From Amarobacter sp964507025 (lineage in GTDB: Bacteria; Chloroflexota; Dehalococcoidia; Tepidiformales; Tepidiformaceae): a DNA stretch of 64,000 nt. The position numbers and the translations under genes were made by a program. Position 1 is the stretch's first letter. Each line of letters starts with the position of its first letter. Shown piece after piece: positions 33,267 through 42,205 of this stretch. The notes under the pieces are model-generated. The model saw nothing but the letters and a program-made list of their open reading frames with translations. It did not search any database and was not told where the DNA came from. The stretch spans positions 186,001 through 250,000 of the forward strand of contig CAZDOK010000001.1 of assembly GCA_964507025.1 (NCBI GenBank), in the 5' to 3' direction.

Positions 33267-34177
33267 CAGCCCTCGATCGACTCGCGACAACCCTGGCTCC
33301 GCATGGCGAGGTCCGGCCTGGTGAGACCCTCGCCCGCCACACGACCTTCGGCATCGGCGGCCCGGCTGATCTCTTCCTCACCGTCCGTTCCGCCACCTCG
33401 CTTGCCGCCGCGGTGAACGCGGCCCACGAGGCGGGCGTCGATGTCTTCGTGCTTGGCAGCGGAAGCAACATCCTGGTGGCCGATGCCGGCATCCGCGGAG
33501 TGGTGATTGATAACCGCTCGCGAGCCGAAGAGGCCGACTCCACGGGACTCCGAGTCAAAGTCGAGAGTGGCGCCAGCTTCGCTGCCTTTGCCCGGAAGAT
33601 GTGTCGCCTGGGGCTCGACGGCCTCGCCTGGGCCGTTGGCATCCCGGGCACGCTCGGCGGCGCTGTCGTCTACAACGCCGGAGCCTATGGCGGTTGCCTC
33701 GCCGACGTGCTCCGGCGAGTGCGGCTGCAATTGCCCGGCGACGGCGACCAGTGGGTCGAAGCCTCGGACCTCGGGCTGGTGTACCGCGGCAGCGTGTTCA
33801 CCAGGGGGCAGTTCTCGGGCAAGGCCGTCCTCGAGGCCGAAGTCGAACTGGTGCCCGGCGATGCGAAGGCACTCCTGGCCCGTGCCGCCTCGTACGATGA
33901 GAAGCGCCTGGCGGCCCAGCCTCGTGGCCGCAACGCGGGCTCCACGTTCAAGAACCCACCAGAATCGCCCGCCTGGAAGCTCATCGATGCCGTGGGGATG
34001 CGTGGCATGCGCCGAGGCGATGCCGCCATCTCCGAGAAGCACTGCAACTTCTTCGTGAACGAAGGCAACGCCACCGCATCCGAAGTCGCCTGGCTCATCG
34101 CCGAAGCGCAGCGGCGGGTGAAGGAACAGTTCGGCGTCACGCTGGAACGCGAAGTCCAGTTCGTGGGGGCGTGGTGA
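33263..34177 (+). CDS. murB: UDP-N-acetylenolpyruvoylglucosamine reductase
   Basis: 304 aa. FAD enzyme reducing UDP-GlcNAc-enolpyruvate to UDP-MurNAc. FAD-binding segments HTTFGIGGPADLF and VLGSGSNILVADAGI are clear; GIPGTLGGAVVYNAGAYGG is the family core, and RNAGSTFKNPP contains the catalytic Ser region of type-II MurB (the shorter form without the Tyr loop). The C-terminal ISEKHCNFFVNEGNATA closes the active site. ATG overlaps the murC stop; the stop overlaps the ddl start. Confidence 0.94.
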   Translation: MTALDRLATTLAPHGEVRPGETLARHTTFGIGGPADLFLTVRSATSLAAAVNAAHEAGVDVFVLGSGSNILVADAGIRGVVIDNRSRAEEADSTGLRVKVESGASFAAFARKMCRLGLDGLAWAVGIPGTLGGAVVYNAGAYGGCLADVLRRVRLQLPGDGDQWVEASDLGLVYRGSVFTRGQFSGKAVLEAEVELVPGDAKALLARAASYDEKRLAAQPRGRNAGSTFKNPPESPAWKLIDAVGMRGMRRGDAAISEKHCNFFVNEGNATASEVAWLIAEAQRRVKEQFGVTLEREVQFVGAW

Positions 34178-35229
34178 TGGGACGGCAGCGCGTGGCAGTC
34201 ATCTTCGGGGGCCGCTCGGGCGAACACGAGGTGAGCATCGTGAGTGCCCGCAGCGTCATGGCCGCGCTCGACCCCGGCCGCTGGGAAGTCGTGCCGATTG
34301 GCATCTCCCGCGCTGGATCCTGGCTTTCCCCGGCCGAAACGCAAGCGTTGCTCGACGCCGGAGCGCGCGGGTTCCAGGATGCCGGGACGCCCGTGCTCCA
34401 TGCCGGCCAGGCACTCGCCGCGCTCGATTCCTGCGATGTCGCGTTCCCGCTGGTTCACGGCACGTTCGGCGAAGACGGGACGCTCCAGGGATTCCTGGAG
34501 ATGGCGGATAAGCCCTACGCCGGCGCCGGGGTGGCCGCCAGCGCCATCGGCATGGACAAGGCGCTCATGAAGGCGCTGTTCCGCGAAGCAGGAATTCCGG
34601 TCGCACGCTATTCCGTAATCCGATCATGGGAGTATACACTTGCCCAGAATGATTCGATGGGCCTCATAGAAAACGCGATCGGATACCCCTGTTTTGTCAA
34701 GCCGGCCAACGGAGGCTCCTCTGTGGGCATCACGCGCGCCCGCTCGCGTGAGGATCTTCCAGCGGCGTTTGCTGCCGCCTTCGTCTACGACGACAAGGCA
34801 GTCGTAGAACAGGCCGTGATTGGGCGGGAGGTCGAGTGCTCCGTTCTGGGCAACGAAGACCCCAGGGTCAGCATCGTTGGCGAAATCGTGCCCGACCGCG
34901 AGTTCTACGACTACGAGTCGAAATACTCCAACACCTCCGCCACCGAGCTCCGCATCCCGGCACCGATCACCGAGTCTGCCGCCCGCGATGTGCGAGAACT
35001 CGCCCTCCGCATGTACAGGGTCATGGGCTGCGAAGGCTATGCTCGGGTCGACTTCTTCCTTACCAGTGGCGACCGGGTCGTCGCCAACGAAGTGAACACC
35101 ATTCCGGGGTTCACCAGCATCAGCATGTATCCAAAGCTCTGGGAGGCCTCGGGCCTCGGGTACGCTGACTTGCTCACGCGCATCCTCGAACTTGCCTTCG
35201 AGCGCCACGAGCGGAGGTCGCGCCGATGA
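34177..35229 (+). CDS. ddl: D-alanine--D-alanine ligase
   Basis: About 350 aa, ATP-grasp enzyme making D-Ala-D-Ala for MurF. It starts RVAVIFGGRSGEHEVSIVSA, then FPLVHGTFGEDGTLQGFLEM, GMDKALMK, CFVKPANGGSSVGITRA and, near the end, EVNTIPGFTSISMYPKLWEA with the metal-binding residues. GTG codons at 34171 and 34174 are alternative starts a few bases upstream; the ATG is chosen by convention. The stop overlaps ftsQ by ATGA. A vancomycin-type variant (D-Lac) cannot be excluded from motifs alone, but nothing suggests it. Confidence 0.93.
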   Translation: MGRQRVAVIFGGRSGEHEVSIVSARSVMAALDPGRWEVVPIGISRAGSWLSPAETQALLDAGARGFQDAGTPVLHAGQALAALDSCDVAFPLVHGTFGEDGTLQGFLEMADKPYAGAGVAASAIGMDKALMKALFREAGIPVARYSVIRSWEYTLAQNDSMGLIENAIGYPCFVKPANGGSSVGITRARSREDLPAAFAAAFVYDDKAVVEQAVIGREVECSVLGNEDPRVSIVGEIVPDREFYDYESKYSNTSATELRIPAPITESAARDVRELALRMYRVMGCEGYARVDFFLTSGDRVVANEVNTIPGFTSISMYPKLWEASGLGYADLLTRILELAFERHERRSRR

Positions 35230-36113
35230 TCGTCAAGCGCAACCGCCCGCCGAAGGACTCCCGCGTCCGCAAGATCGTGAAACGCGCTCGCCCCGCGGTT
35301 GGGGCCTCCCGCCCGCGCATGATTGTTCGCCGTACCCGTGGCGTCGTGGGTGGTGGCGGCCCCCGGGGACCGCGCGGGCCGCGCTTCGCCTGGCCGTCGT
35401 TGTCCTGGCGCCCGTCGAAGGGAATGCTGGTCGGAGCCTCACTCCTGGGGAGCCTGGCCATCCTGGGCTACGGTGCGTTCTGGGTCTGGAACTCCCCCTT
35501 CTTTAAAATCACCGAAGTCGAAGTCGTGGGTACGAACCGCATCGCCGCCGGGACTGTGATCGAGACGACCGGGATCCTGGGCGAGAGCATGTTCAACGCC
35601 GATTTGGCCGCCGCTCAGCGTGAGCTCTACAAGGAACCGCTGGTCTACGGCGTCCGGATGGAACGCGATTGGCCCCACACGATTCGCATCACCATCGAAG
35701 AGCGGCGCCCCTGGGGCACCTGGGAGCAATCCGGCGTGGATTACACCATCGACCGCGATGGTGTCGTGCTGGGCGTGGGCCCCGCGCCCGCGGGTGCTCC
35801 CGTTATTCGAAGCTCCGAACCCGGGAACCGCGTCCAGGGCGACCGGGTCGACTACCAGGCAGTCGATGCGGCGGCGGAGATCTACGAAAAGCTCCCCCGG
35901 CAGCTCGGCACCACCGTCGCCGAGGTCGCGTTTGTCCAGGGCAAGGGCGTCCAGGTAACCACCACGAATGGACTCACCGCCCTGTTCGGCGATTCAAGCT
36001 CCATTTCGTACAAGCTCTCGGTCTGGGCGGCGCTCTCCGCCGAAGCCCAGGCCCGGCGCATCAACTACACCACCATCGACCTGCGCTATGGCAACCGGCC
36101 GGTGCTGCAGTAG
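35226..36113 (+). CDS. ftsQ: Division protein FtsQ/DivIB with POTRA domain
   Basis: 295 aa. A very basic cytoplasmic tail of about 65 residues (many Arg, Lys and Pro) precedes one membrane segment (GMLVGASLLGSLAILGYGAF, ~residues 69-90). The POTRA domain starts FFKITEVEVVGTNRI and includes TTGILGESMFNADLA and RITIEERRPWGTW. The FtsQ beta-domain follows. It links FtsL and its partners to the septal synthase FtsW-FtsI. It overlaps ddl by ATGA; ftsA starts 18 bases downstream with GGAG before its ATG. Confidence 0.87.
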   Translation: MIVKRNRPPKDSRVRKIVKRARPAVGASRPRMIVRRTRGVVGGGGPRGPRGPRFAWPSLSWRPSKGMLVGASLLGSLAILGYGAFWVWNSPFFKITEVEVVGTNRIAAGTVIETTGILGESMFNADLAAAQRELYKEPLVYGVRMERDWPHTIRITIEERRPWGTWEQSGVDYTIDRDGVVLGVGPAPAGAPVIRSSEPGNRVQGDRVDYQAVDAAAEIYEKLPRQLGTTVAEVAFVQGKGVQVTTTNGLTALFGDSSSISYKLSVWAALSAEAQARRINYTTIDLRYGNRPVLQ

Positions 36114-36131
36114 GAACAGAGGAGAACCACC

Positions 36132-37376
36132 ATGCGACGACGCAGTACCGTAGCAGCCATCGATGTCGGTTCCACCAAGGTCGCCGTCATCGTCGGCGAT
36201 GTCAGCGAGCATGGAGATACCCGCATCCTCGGGGTGGGTGTCGCACCGGCTGCCGGGCTCTCCCGCGGTGTGATCGATAACATCCAGAGCGCCCGCGACG
36301 CGATCAGCATCGCCGTGGAGAAGGCTGAACAGGCCTGCGGCATGCGCATCCTCAGCGCGGTCGTCGGCATTTCCGGCGGCCACATCTCCTCCCAGAACAA
36401 CCGCGGCATCATCGCCATCCCCGATCGCACCAGGCCCATTTCCGCCGATGATCGCTCGCGTGTGCTCGAGAGCGCGGGCCAGGTCGCCATCCCCACAAAT
36501 CGCCAGGTCATTCACGTGGTGCCCCGCGGCTACTGGGTCGAGGGCACCGACCAGGTGAGCGATCCGGTGGGGATGTTTGGTGGCCGCCTCGATGCCGAGG
36601 TTCACATCGTTTCCGGTGCCGTTTCCGCTATCCAGAACCTGACCAAGTGCGTCGAGGGCGCGGGCGTCCAGGTCGATGACATCGTGCTCGAATGCATCGC
36701 CTCAGCTACGAGCGTGCTGGAGGAGCAGGAGAAGCAGCAGGGTGTCGCCCTGGTCGATATCGGCGGCAGCACGACGTCCATCGCCGTCTACGATGAAGGC
36801 ACCGTCGCCCACACGGCGTGCCTCCCGATCGCCGGTTCGCACCTTACGCACGATCTTGCCCGGGTCCTTCGCTGTCCATGGGAGAGCGCGGAGCACGTGA
36901 AGTGCACCGTCGGCGCCGCCTACGCCGACCCGGCCATGGCCTCCGAGACAGTTGAGATCCAGGCCTTCGGCACCCAATCGACAAAGCATGTCCCGCTCGG
37001 GCACATCTGCGAAATCCTCCAGGCCCGCACCGAGGAGATCCTCGAAATGGTGGCCTTGGAGCTCAAGCGCGTGGGCTATCTCGATCGCGTCGCTGCCGGG
37101 CTCGTCCTCACCGGCGGGACCGCTCAGCTGCGAGGCCTGCCCGAAGTCGCGGAGACGCGCCTTGGCATTCCCGCCCGCCTCGGTCGCCCCCACGGGTACT
37201 CCGGGCTTTCCGACCTCATCGGGACGCCCGCGTTTGCCACATCCATCGGCCTTGTGGAGTACGCGCTCGGCGGTCGTGAACGGGTGGTCGAGTCCACCGG
37301 CGCCGCCTTCGAGGTGCCCGTCGGCGGCTTCTTCCGCCGGCTCGCCTCGCTCGGGAGGGCGCTGATGCCCCAGTAG
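36132..37376 (+). CDS. ftsA: Division protein FtsA
   Basis: 414 aa, actin-like ATPase that tethers FtsZ to the membrane. N-terminal VAAIDVGSTKVAVIVGDV is the phosphate-1 loop, followed by the SHS2 (1C) insertion with SRGVIDNIQSARDAISIAVE and VVGISGGHISSQNNRG. VALVDIGGSTTSIAVYDEG is phosphate 2 and VLTGGTAQLRGLPEVAE the adenosine motif. The C-terminal end FFRRLASLGRALMPQ is a likely amphipathic membrane-targeting helix. ftsZ follows 13 bases later. Confidence 0.93.
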   Translation: MRRRSTVAAIDVGSTKVAVIVGDVSEHGDTRILGVGVAPAAGLSRGVIDNIQSARDAISIAVEKAEQACGMRILSAVVGISGGHISSQNNRGIIAIPDRTRPISADDRSRVLESAGQVAIPTNRQVIHVVPRGYWVEGTDQVSDPVGMFGGRLDAEVHIVSGAVSAIQNLTKCVEGAGVQVDDIVLECIASATSVLEEQEKQQGVALVDIGGSTTSIAVYDEGTVAHTACLPIAGSHLTHDLARVLRCPWESAEHVKCTVGAAYADPAMASETVEIQAFGTQSTKHVPLGHICEILQARTEEILEMVALELKRVGYLDRVAAGLVLTGGTAQLRGLPEVAETRLGIPARLGRPHGYSGLSDLIGTPAFATSIGLVEYALGGRERVVESTGAAFEVPVGGFFRRLASLGRALMPQ

Positions 37377-37389
37377 CACGGAGGAGGGA

Positions 37390-38577
37390 ATGAGCCACAT
37401 CGACGAACCCCGCAGTCTCGTCTCATTCAGCAAAGGGAAGGAATCCGCAATGAGCATCCGTTACGACACCGAGCTTCTGCCCGACATCAAAGTCGTGGGC
37501 GTGGGAGGCGGCGGCTGCAACGCTGTCAACCGCATGGTCCGCGCCAAGATCCCCGGCGTCACCTTCGTGGCCTGCAACACCGACGCCCAGGCGCTCATGT
37601 CCTCCGAGGCTGCGACCCGGCTTCGGATCGGCGAGAAGCTGACCAAGGGTCTCGGCGTCGGCGGCGACCCCACGCGCGGCGAGCGGGCAGCCGATGAGAG
37701 CCGTGACGAGCTCTACGACATCATGCGCGGTACCGAGATGGTCTTTGTCACCGCTGGCATGGGTGGCGGCACGGGCACCGGCGCGGCCCCGGTCGTTGCA
37801 GAAATCGCGAAGGACTGTGGCGCGCTCACCATCGGCGTGGTGACCAAGCCCTTCCAGTGGGAAGGTGCCCGCCGCATGAAGCAGGCCGAGGAGGGCCTTG
37901 CCCGCCTGCGCGACAAGGTCGATACGCTGATCGCCATCCCCAACTCGCGGCTCATCGAGATCTGCCCGCCCGATACCACCATCGAGCAGGCCTTCGAGAC
38001 TGCCGATGACGTACTTCGCCAGGCCATCCAGTCCATCTCCAACATCATCAGCCAGAACGGGTCGATCAACCTCGACTTCAACGACGTCCGCACAACCATG
38101 AGCGAGGCCGGCCCGGCCCTTCTTGCCGTCGGTCGCGGCGTCGGCGAAAACCGCGCTGTCGAGGCTGCTCGCGCAGCCACGAATAGCCCCATCCTCGACC
38201 AGTCGATCGATGGCGCCCACAACGTGCTCTTCAACGTCACCCATAGTGGCAACTTGCAGCTGCGCGAGCTCGACATGGCGGCCCGCGTCATCGCAGAGGT
38301 GGTCGATCCCAGCGCCAACATCATCTTCGGTACCGTCGTCGACCCGCGCGTCGGCGAGGAGGTACAGCTCACCGTGATCGCGACCGGATTCGCTCCCAGG
38401 GCGGCAACGATCGACGACCCGCTGGAAACCAGCCGGATCCGCGACTACAACCTGCCGGGCGTGAGCAACATGGAAGACGCTGAGCTCCCCGCATTCCTGC
38501 GCCGCAACATCCGTTCGCTCAACAGTGCGCGGGCCGTGGGAGAGGGAAGTATCGCGAAGCTGGCTGAAAGGAGGTAG
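37390..38577 (+). CDS. ftsZ: Division protein FtsZ
   Basis: 395 aa from ATG 37390 (GGAGG at 37380-37384) or 375 aa from ATG 37450 (AAGGGAAGG upstream); the first has the better ribosome site, the second fits the conserved N-terminus. Tubulin-like GTPase forming the division ring. DIKVVGVGGGGCNAVNRM opens the GTPase domain, GGGTGTGAAP is the tubulin signature, and NLDFNDVRTTM contains the T7-loop catalytic Asp. The linker is short, and LPAFLRRNIRS near residue 365-375 is the probable FtsA-binding tail. It is followed by a strong terminator, which ends the cluster. Confidence 0.95.
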   Translation: MSHIDEPRSLVSFSKGKESAMSIRYDTELLPDIKVVGVGGGGCNAVNRMVRAKIPGVTFVACNTDAQALMSSEAATRLRIGEKLTKGLGVGGDPTRGERAADESRDELYDIMRGTEMVFVTAGMGGGTGTGAAPVVAEIAKDCGALTIGVVTKPFQWEGARRMKQAEEGLARLRDKVDTLIAIPNSRLIEICPPDTTIEQAFETADDVLRQAIQSISNIISQNGSINLDFNDVRTTMSEAGPALLAVGRGVGENRAVEAARAATNSPILDQSIDGAHNVLFNVTHSGNLQLRELDMAARVIAEVVDPSANIIFGTVVDPRVGEEVQLTVIATGFAPRAATIDDPLETSRIRDYNLPGVSNMEDAELPAFLRRNIRSLNSARAVGEGSIAKLAERR

Positions 38578-38637
38578 CTACCTAACCGAGCGCGCTGAGT
38601 CCGGAAGGACACTCACCCGAAGTACTCGGGTAAGCAT

Positions 38638-38675
38638 GGGGCTTGATGCAATGGGAGATGGCATCAAGCCCCGTT
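38638..38675 (+). terminator. Terminator of the division and cell-wall operon
   Basis: A perfect 12-base stem, GGGGCTTGATGC (38638-38649) with GCATCAAGCCCC (38661-38672), is followed by GTTCATTT. A smaller hairpin (ACCCGA with TCGGGT, about 38615-38631) precedes it. Nothing else was recognised in 38578-38810. Confidence 0.85.
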
Positions 38676-38810
38676 CATTTGCGCCGGCTACCCCGCCGGT
38701 AGCCACCCCGCCTTCAGCCGGACCGGTACAGTACCACACTTCTTTACAGAAGCACCAGTATTTCCAAGTGATTCGAACAATCGCAGCTCGTCGTGCCGAG
38801 CCATCAGCGC

Positions 38811-38816
38811 TAGGCT
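38811..38816 (+). promoter_or_regulatory. -10 box of the small Cys-rich protein gene
   Basis: TAGGCT, six bases before the GTG at 38823, with no room for a ribosome-binding site; leaderless type. Confidence 0.5.
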
Positions 38817-38822
38817 GGCCGG

Positions 38823-39023
38823 GTGCGACTCGATCCCCTAATCGGCCTTTGTTCCGTTTGCAGTCATGCGCGCCTGGTCATCTCCGGCCGCGGCTCCCGC
38901 TTCTACCTCTGCGGTCGTGCCGCGTCCGATCCTCGCTTTCGCAAGTATCCCCCGCTCCCCGTTCGGGACTGCCCGGGGTTCGAACGAGGCAACCAGCAAG
39001 CGGGCCAACCCCGTGCGCCGTGA
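38823..39023 (+). CDS. Small Cys-rich (zinc-ribbon-like) protein, probably leaderless
   Basis: 66 aa from GTG. IGLCSVCSHARLV carries a CxxC pair, RFYLCGRA a third Cys and VRDCPGFERG a fourth; between them lies DPRFRKYPPLPV. The order CxxC ... C ... C with this Pro-rich stretch suggests a small metal-binding fold, and I recall similar short hypothetical proteins in other bacteria, which I cannot verify here. Function unknown. It stands alone between the ftsZ terminator and the CoA transferase gene, both on the same strand. The frame is short, so the support is the Cys pattern plus the well-placed -10 box. Confidence 0.6.
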   Translation: MRLDPLIGLCSVCSHARLVISGRGSRFYLCGRAASDPRFRKYPPLPVRDCPGFERGNQQAGQPRAP

Positions 39024-39071
39024 TCGGCGTATGATGCCGCGCTACAACTATCACTCCCATGGAGCGTGTCT

Positions 39072-40328
39072 ATGCCAGGGGCCCTCGAGGGTGTTCGTGT
39101 CCTCGACTGCACACAGATCATCGCCGGGCCGCTCGCCGGCTCCTTGCTGTCCGAAATGGGCGCCGATGTCGTCAAGGTGGAGCCGCTGGAAGGTGAACCG
39201 TGGCGCCTCCAGGCTGAGATCATTCCCACGGAAAGCAAAGGATTCCTCACCCAGAACCGCGGCAAGCGCAGCCTCGCTCTCAACTTCAAGGATGCTCGCT
39301 CTGCGCCCATTCGGGACGCGCTCATTCGCTGGGCCGATGTACTCCTGACGAACTATCGCCCCGGCGTTCCTGAAGCACTTGGCATCGATTTCGAGGCCGC
39401 GCGCCGGATCAACCCGTCGATCATCTACGCCGAAAACACCGCCTTCGGGAAGCTGGGTCCTGACAGGGATCGCCGGGGCTACGACATCGTCGCCCAGGCC
39501 ATGAGCGGATTGACCGCATCGAACCCCAATGTCCAAAACGGGCTACCCATGCAGATCGCCTTCGCTCCGGCCGACGTGGTCACGGGGGTCGCGCTCGCCT
39601 GGGCCATTACCGCAGCTCTCTACCACCGGGAGAAGACGGGTGAGGGGCAGGCCATAAACTCCAGCCTCTTGCTCTCCGCGCTCACGCTGCAAGCCGGGGC
39701 CCGCGAGATCGTCGCGATGGACGAAGAGGGTCGGCACGGGCGCTTGGCGCACCTCGCCGAGGCTCGCGCCCGCGGAGCCACCATCGAGGAAATCTACGCT
39801 GAGCGAAAGAAATTCATGCCGGAGGCGGCCGGGAACATCTATTACCGGCCGTACCAGACGAAGGACTCCTACCTGGTGGTGGGCTGCCTTGGCCCGGGCC
39901 CACGCGAACGGTTCCGCCAGGCGCTCGATATCCGGGATCCCCGCTACGAGCCCGGTTTCGATGGCTCGCGGCTGCGGGAGGTTGGCGCCGAACTGGTGGC
40001 GACCTGCGAGGCGAAGTTCCGGGACCGTACCAACGCTGAGTGGCTGGAGTACCTCGATGCGCGCGACATCGCCTGCGGCCCCATTCGCTTCGTTGATGAG
40101 TTGTTCGATGACCCACAGGTCATCGCCAACAACTTCATCGTCGAGTACGACCACACCCTTCTCGGTCCCCTGCGCGGGCCGGCGCCAATCGTCCAGATGA
40201 GCGGCTCGCCCACCCGGGTGCAGCGGGCCTCACCGGCTCTTGGAGAGCACACGAATGATGTCCTCTGCGAACTCGGATTCGGGGCTGAGGAGATCGGCGC
40301 CTTCCACGAACGAGGTGTCGTCGGCTAG
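39072..40328 (+). CDS. CoA transferase, class III (CaiB/BaiF family)
   Basis: About 418 aa. Moves CoA between carboxylic acids through a covalent intermediate on an Asp. It starts LEGVRVLDCTQIIAGPLAGS then LLSEMGADVVKVEP, typical of the family; KRSLALNFKD and YDIVAQAMSGL follow, the latter near the expected catalytic Asp position. C-terminal RASPALGEHTNDVLCELGF is also conserved in family III. GGAG lies seven bases before the ATG, and TATGAT at about 39032-39037 may be the -10 box. The acid substrate cannot be told; neighbours give no pathway. It converges with the peptide-binding protein gene. Confidence 0.9.
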   Translation: MPGALEGVRVLDCTQIIAGPLAGSLLSEMGADVVKVEPLEGEPWRLQAEIIPTESKGFLTQNRGKRSLALNFKDARSAPIRDALIRWADVLLTNYRPGVPEALGIDFEAARRINPSIIYAENTAFGKLGPDRDRRGYDIVAQAMSGLTASNPNVQNGLPMQIAFAPADVVTGVALAWAITAALYHREKTGEGQAINSSLLLSALTLQAGAREIVAMDEEGRHGRLAHLAEARARGATIEEIYAERKKFMPEAAGNIYYRPYQTKDSYLVVGCLGPGPRERFRQALDIRDPRYEPGFDGSRLREVGAELVATCEAKFRDRTNAEWLEYLDARDIACGPIRFVDELFDDPQVIANNFIVEYDHTLLGPLRGPAPIVQMSGSPTRVQRASPALGEHTNDVLCELGFGAEEIGAFHERGVVG

Positions 40329-40331
40329 CCG

Positions 40332-41969
40332 CTACCTTCTCCAGCTGTGAACGTCGGTGAACCGCCCCGGGCCGCTGAACAGCACGCCACGGGTCACGTT
40401 CTTCAGCCAATCCGGGTGGACGTACACGTACTGCGGGTAGGCAATGACTACCCCGGGGGCGAGTTCCTGCCAGACTTCCTGGAGCTGGGTGTAGCTATCG
40501 AGCCGCACCTCATGGTCGCTCGTGGTGCGCCCCTGCGCGATCAGCTCGTCTACGACCGCATCCTCGAAGTTCGCCAGGTTGAGCCCCGCTGAGCCCATCT
40601 GCGAGCTATGCCAGCCAAAGTAGGGGTCGGGGTCCGGGCCCTGTTCCCAGGTTGCCACCGCGGCCTCGTAGCGCCGCTCCTGGAGGAAATCGCGCCGCAA
40701 CACCGAAAAGGTGGTGCTGGCCACCGTGGCGCGCACGCCTATCTGCTCGAGCTGGCGCGCGATCTCGCCCGCGACGGCGACTCGCGTTGCGTCGTTATCG
40801 ACGCGGATCGTGAACCGGAACTCGCTACCCTGGCGGGTCAGGATTCCCGAGGTGGCATTCGGCGTCCATCCCGCTTCCTGCAGCACGCGCTTCGCCTCCG
40901 CCGTGTCCGGCGCGGTCAGGTCGTAGGCTTCGGCATAGGCCCAGGTGCCCGGGGGAATGGGCGATGCCGATCCCCGGGCTCCCCCGGGGTAGACCCGACG
41001 TACTAGCTCGCCGCGGTCGATGGCCAGCGAAAACGCACGCCGCACCAGCGGGTCCTGGAAGAGCGCGGTGCTCGTGTTCAGGTACAACAACGCCTGCGAC
41101 GAGCGGGCCAGACGCTCAACCGTCTTCCCCTTGATCTGCTCGAGCATGCTTACCTGGTCGGGAGTCACCTGGTCGCGGACCAGCAGTCCCTCGATTTCGC
41201 CATCCGAAAGGGCGCGCTGGGCTGCAGCATAGTCGACATAGAAGCGGAGCGTGATGTGCTCGATCCCGGGCCGCCCCAGGTGGTAGCGCTCGTTTGCCAC
41301 CAATCTCGCTTCGCGCGTATCAGCCGACTCCAGTCGATATGGACCCGTTCCCACCGGGGCTGAGTTGAACGGGTGGTTCTCGAGTTCCTCGGTTTGGACC
41401 GTGCCGAGCAGGTGTTCCGGCAGGATGCCAACGGTGGCGCTGCGCGCCAGGAATGGAGCCGAAGCCTGGCGCAGCCGCACGATGACGGTTTGGTCATCAG
41501 GGGTCTCCAGCTCGGCTCCCAGCCAGCCTTCTGCCAGGGCCGCATCGCCGCGGTAGTCCGGATCGTTGATGTTCCGGACGGTGAACGCCACATCGCGCGA
41601 AGTGACCGGCTCACCATCGTGCCATCGGGCGTTGTTCTTCAACCGGAAGGTGTACGTGCGCCCGTCCTCGGAGATCTCTGGCAGTTCCGCGAGGTCGTCG
41701 AGCACGGTCCCATCCGGCCCCAGCCGCACCATGCCCGAAAACACCAGTGCCGATAGGTCGGCGTCGACCTCGTTGAGCGAGGCGAACAGCGGGTTGATGC
41801 GCTGGTACGTGCCGGCCACGCCCTCGGTGTAGCTTGTTCCCGTCACCAGGACAGTCCCGTCGTTACCGGAGATGCGCAGCGCGAGCGACCCGGCCGCGGC
41901 CACCACCGCCGCGACGAAGGCGGCAGCCAGGATCACCGTCCGGCGCGGATGCGCGCGCGTCTGGGGCAT
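40332..41969 (-). CDS. ABC transporter substrate-binding protein, family 5 (peptide/nickel type)
   Basis: 545 aa with an N-terminal membrane or signal segment (VILAAAFVAAVVAAAGSLAL, residues ~12-32) lacking a lipobox Cys, so it may stay membrane-anchored. The family 5 pattern is clear: VFSGMVRLGPDGTVLDDLAE, YTFRLKNNARWHDGEPVTS, DVAFTVRNINDP, and FAFSLAIDRGE-like RRAFSLAIDRGELVRRV. Such proteins bind oligopeptides, nickel or sugars outside the cell. No permease or ATPase genes adjoin; instead it follows secG by six bases, an unusual pairing that may only reflect operon reshuffling. Confidence 0.87.
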   Translation of the reverse strand: MPQTRAHPRRTVILAAAFVAAVVAAAGSLALRISGNDGTVLVTGTSYTEGVAGTYQRINPLFASLNEVDADLSALVFSGMVRLGPDGTVLDDLAELPEISEDGRTYTFRLKNNARWHDGEPVTSRDVAFTVRNINDPDYRGDAALAEGWLGAELETPDDQTVIVRLRQASAPFLARSATVGILPEHLLGTVQTEELENHPFNSAPVGTGPYRLESADTREARLVANERYHLGRPGIEHITLRFYVDYAAAQRALSDGEIEGLLVRDQVTPDQVSMLEQIKGKTVERLARSSQALLYLNTSTALFQDPLVRRAFSLAIDRGELVRRVYPGGARGSASPIPPGTWAYAEAYDLTAPDTAEAKRVLQEAGWTPNATSGILTRQGSEFRFTIRVDNDATRVAVAGEIARQLEQIGVRATVASTTFSVLRRDFLQERRYEAAVATWEQGPDPDPYFGWHSSQMGSAGLNLANFEDAVVDELIAQGRTTSDHEVRLDSYTQLQEVWQELAPGVVIAYPQYVYVHPDWLKNVTRGVLFSGPGRFTDVHSWRR

Positions 41970-41975
41970 GAATGG

Positions 41976-42197
41976 CTACTTCTGCGACTGCACGCTCAGG
42001 AAGGAAACGAAGATGAAGACGATCACCAGCAGGATCGTGGCCTGGAACAGGGTCTTCTCCAGGCCGCGCTTCGTCCGGTAGACACCCCCGCCCGACATCC
42101 CGCCGAGCGCTGCGCCAAACCCGCTTCCTTTCACCTGCAGCAGGACAACCAGGATGAGCGTGACCGAGACGATGATCTGAAGGATGTTCATGAACAT
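41976..42197 (-). CDS. secG: Protein translocase subunit SecG
   Basis: 73 aa with two membrane helices (ILQIIVSVTLILVVLLQ and LFQATILLVIVFIFVSFL) joined by the hallmark loop KGSGFGAALGGMSGGG and YRTKRGLEK. Accessory subunit of the SecYEG channel. An internal ATG (MNIL) six bases downstream is an equally possible start. It lies between yvcK and the peptide-binding protein gene with gaps of 8 and 6 bases, suggesting one transcript from the yvcK promoter. Confidence 0.93.
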   Translation of the reverse strand: MFMNILQIIVSVTLILVVLLQVKGSGFGAALGGMSGGGVYRTKRGLEKTLFQATILLVIVFIFVSFLSVQSQK

Positions 42198-42205
42198 GGC
42201 TGCTT

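Noticed and set aside
38578..38822. Small RNA gene after ftsZ
   Set aside because: The two hairpins are explained as operon terminator structures; no separate promoter was found.
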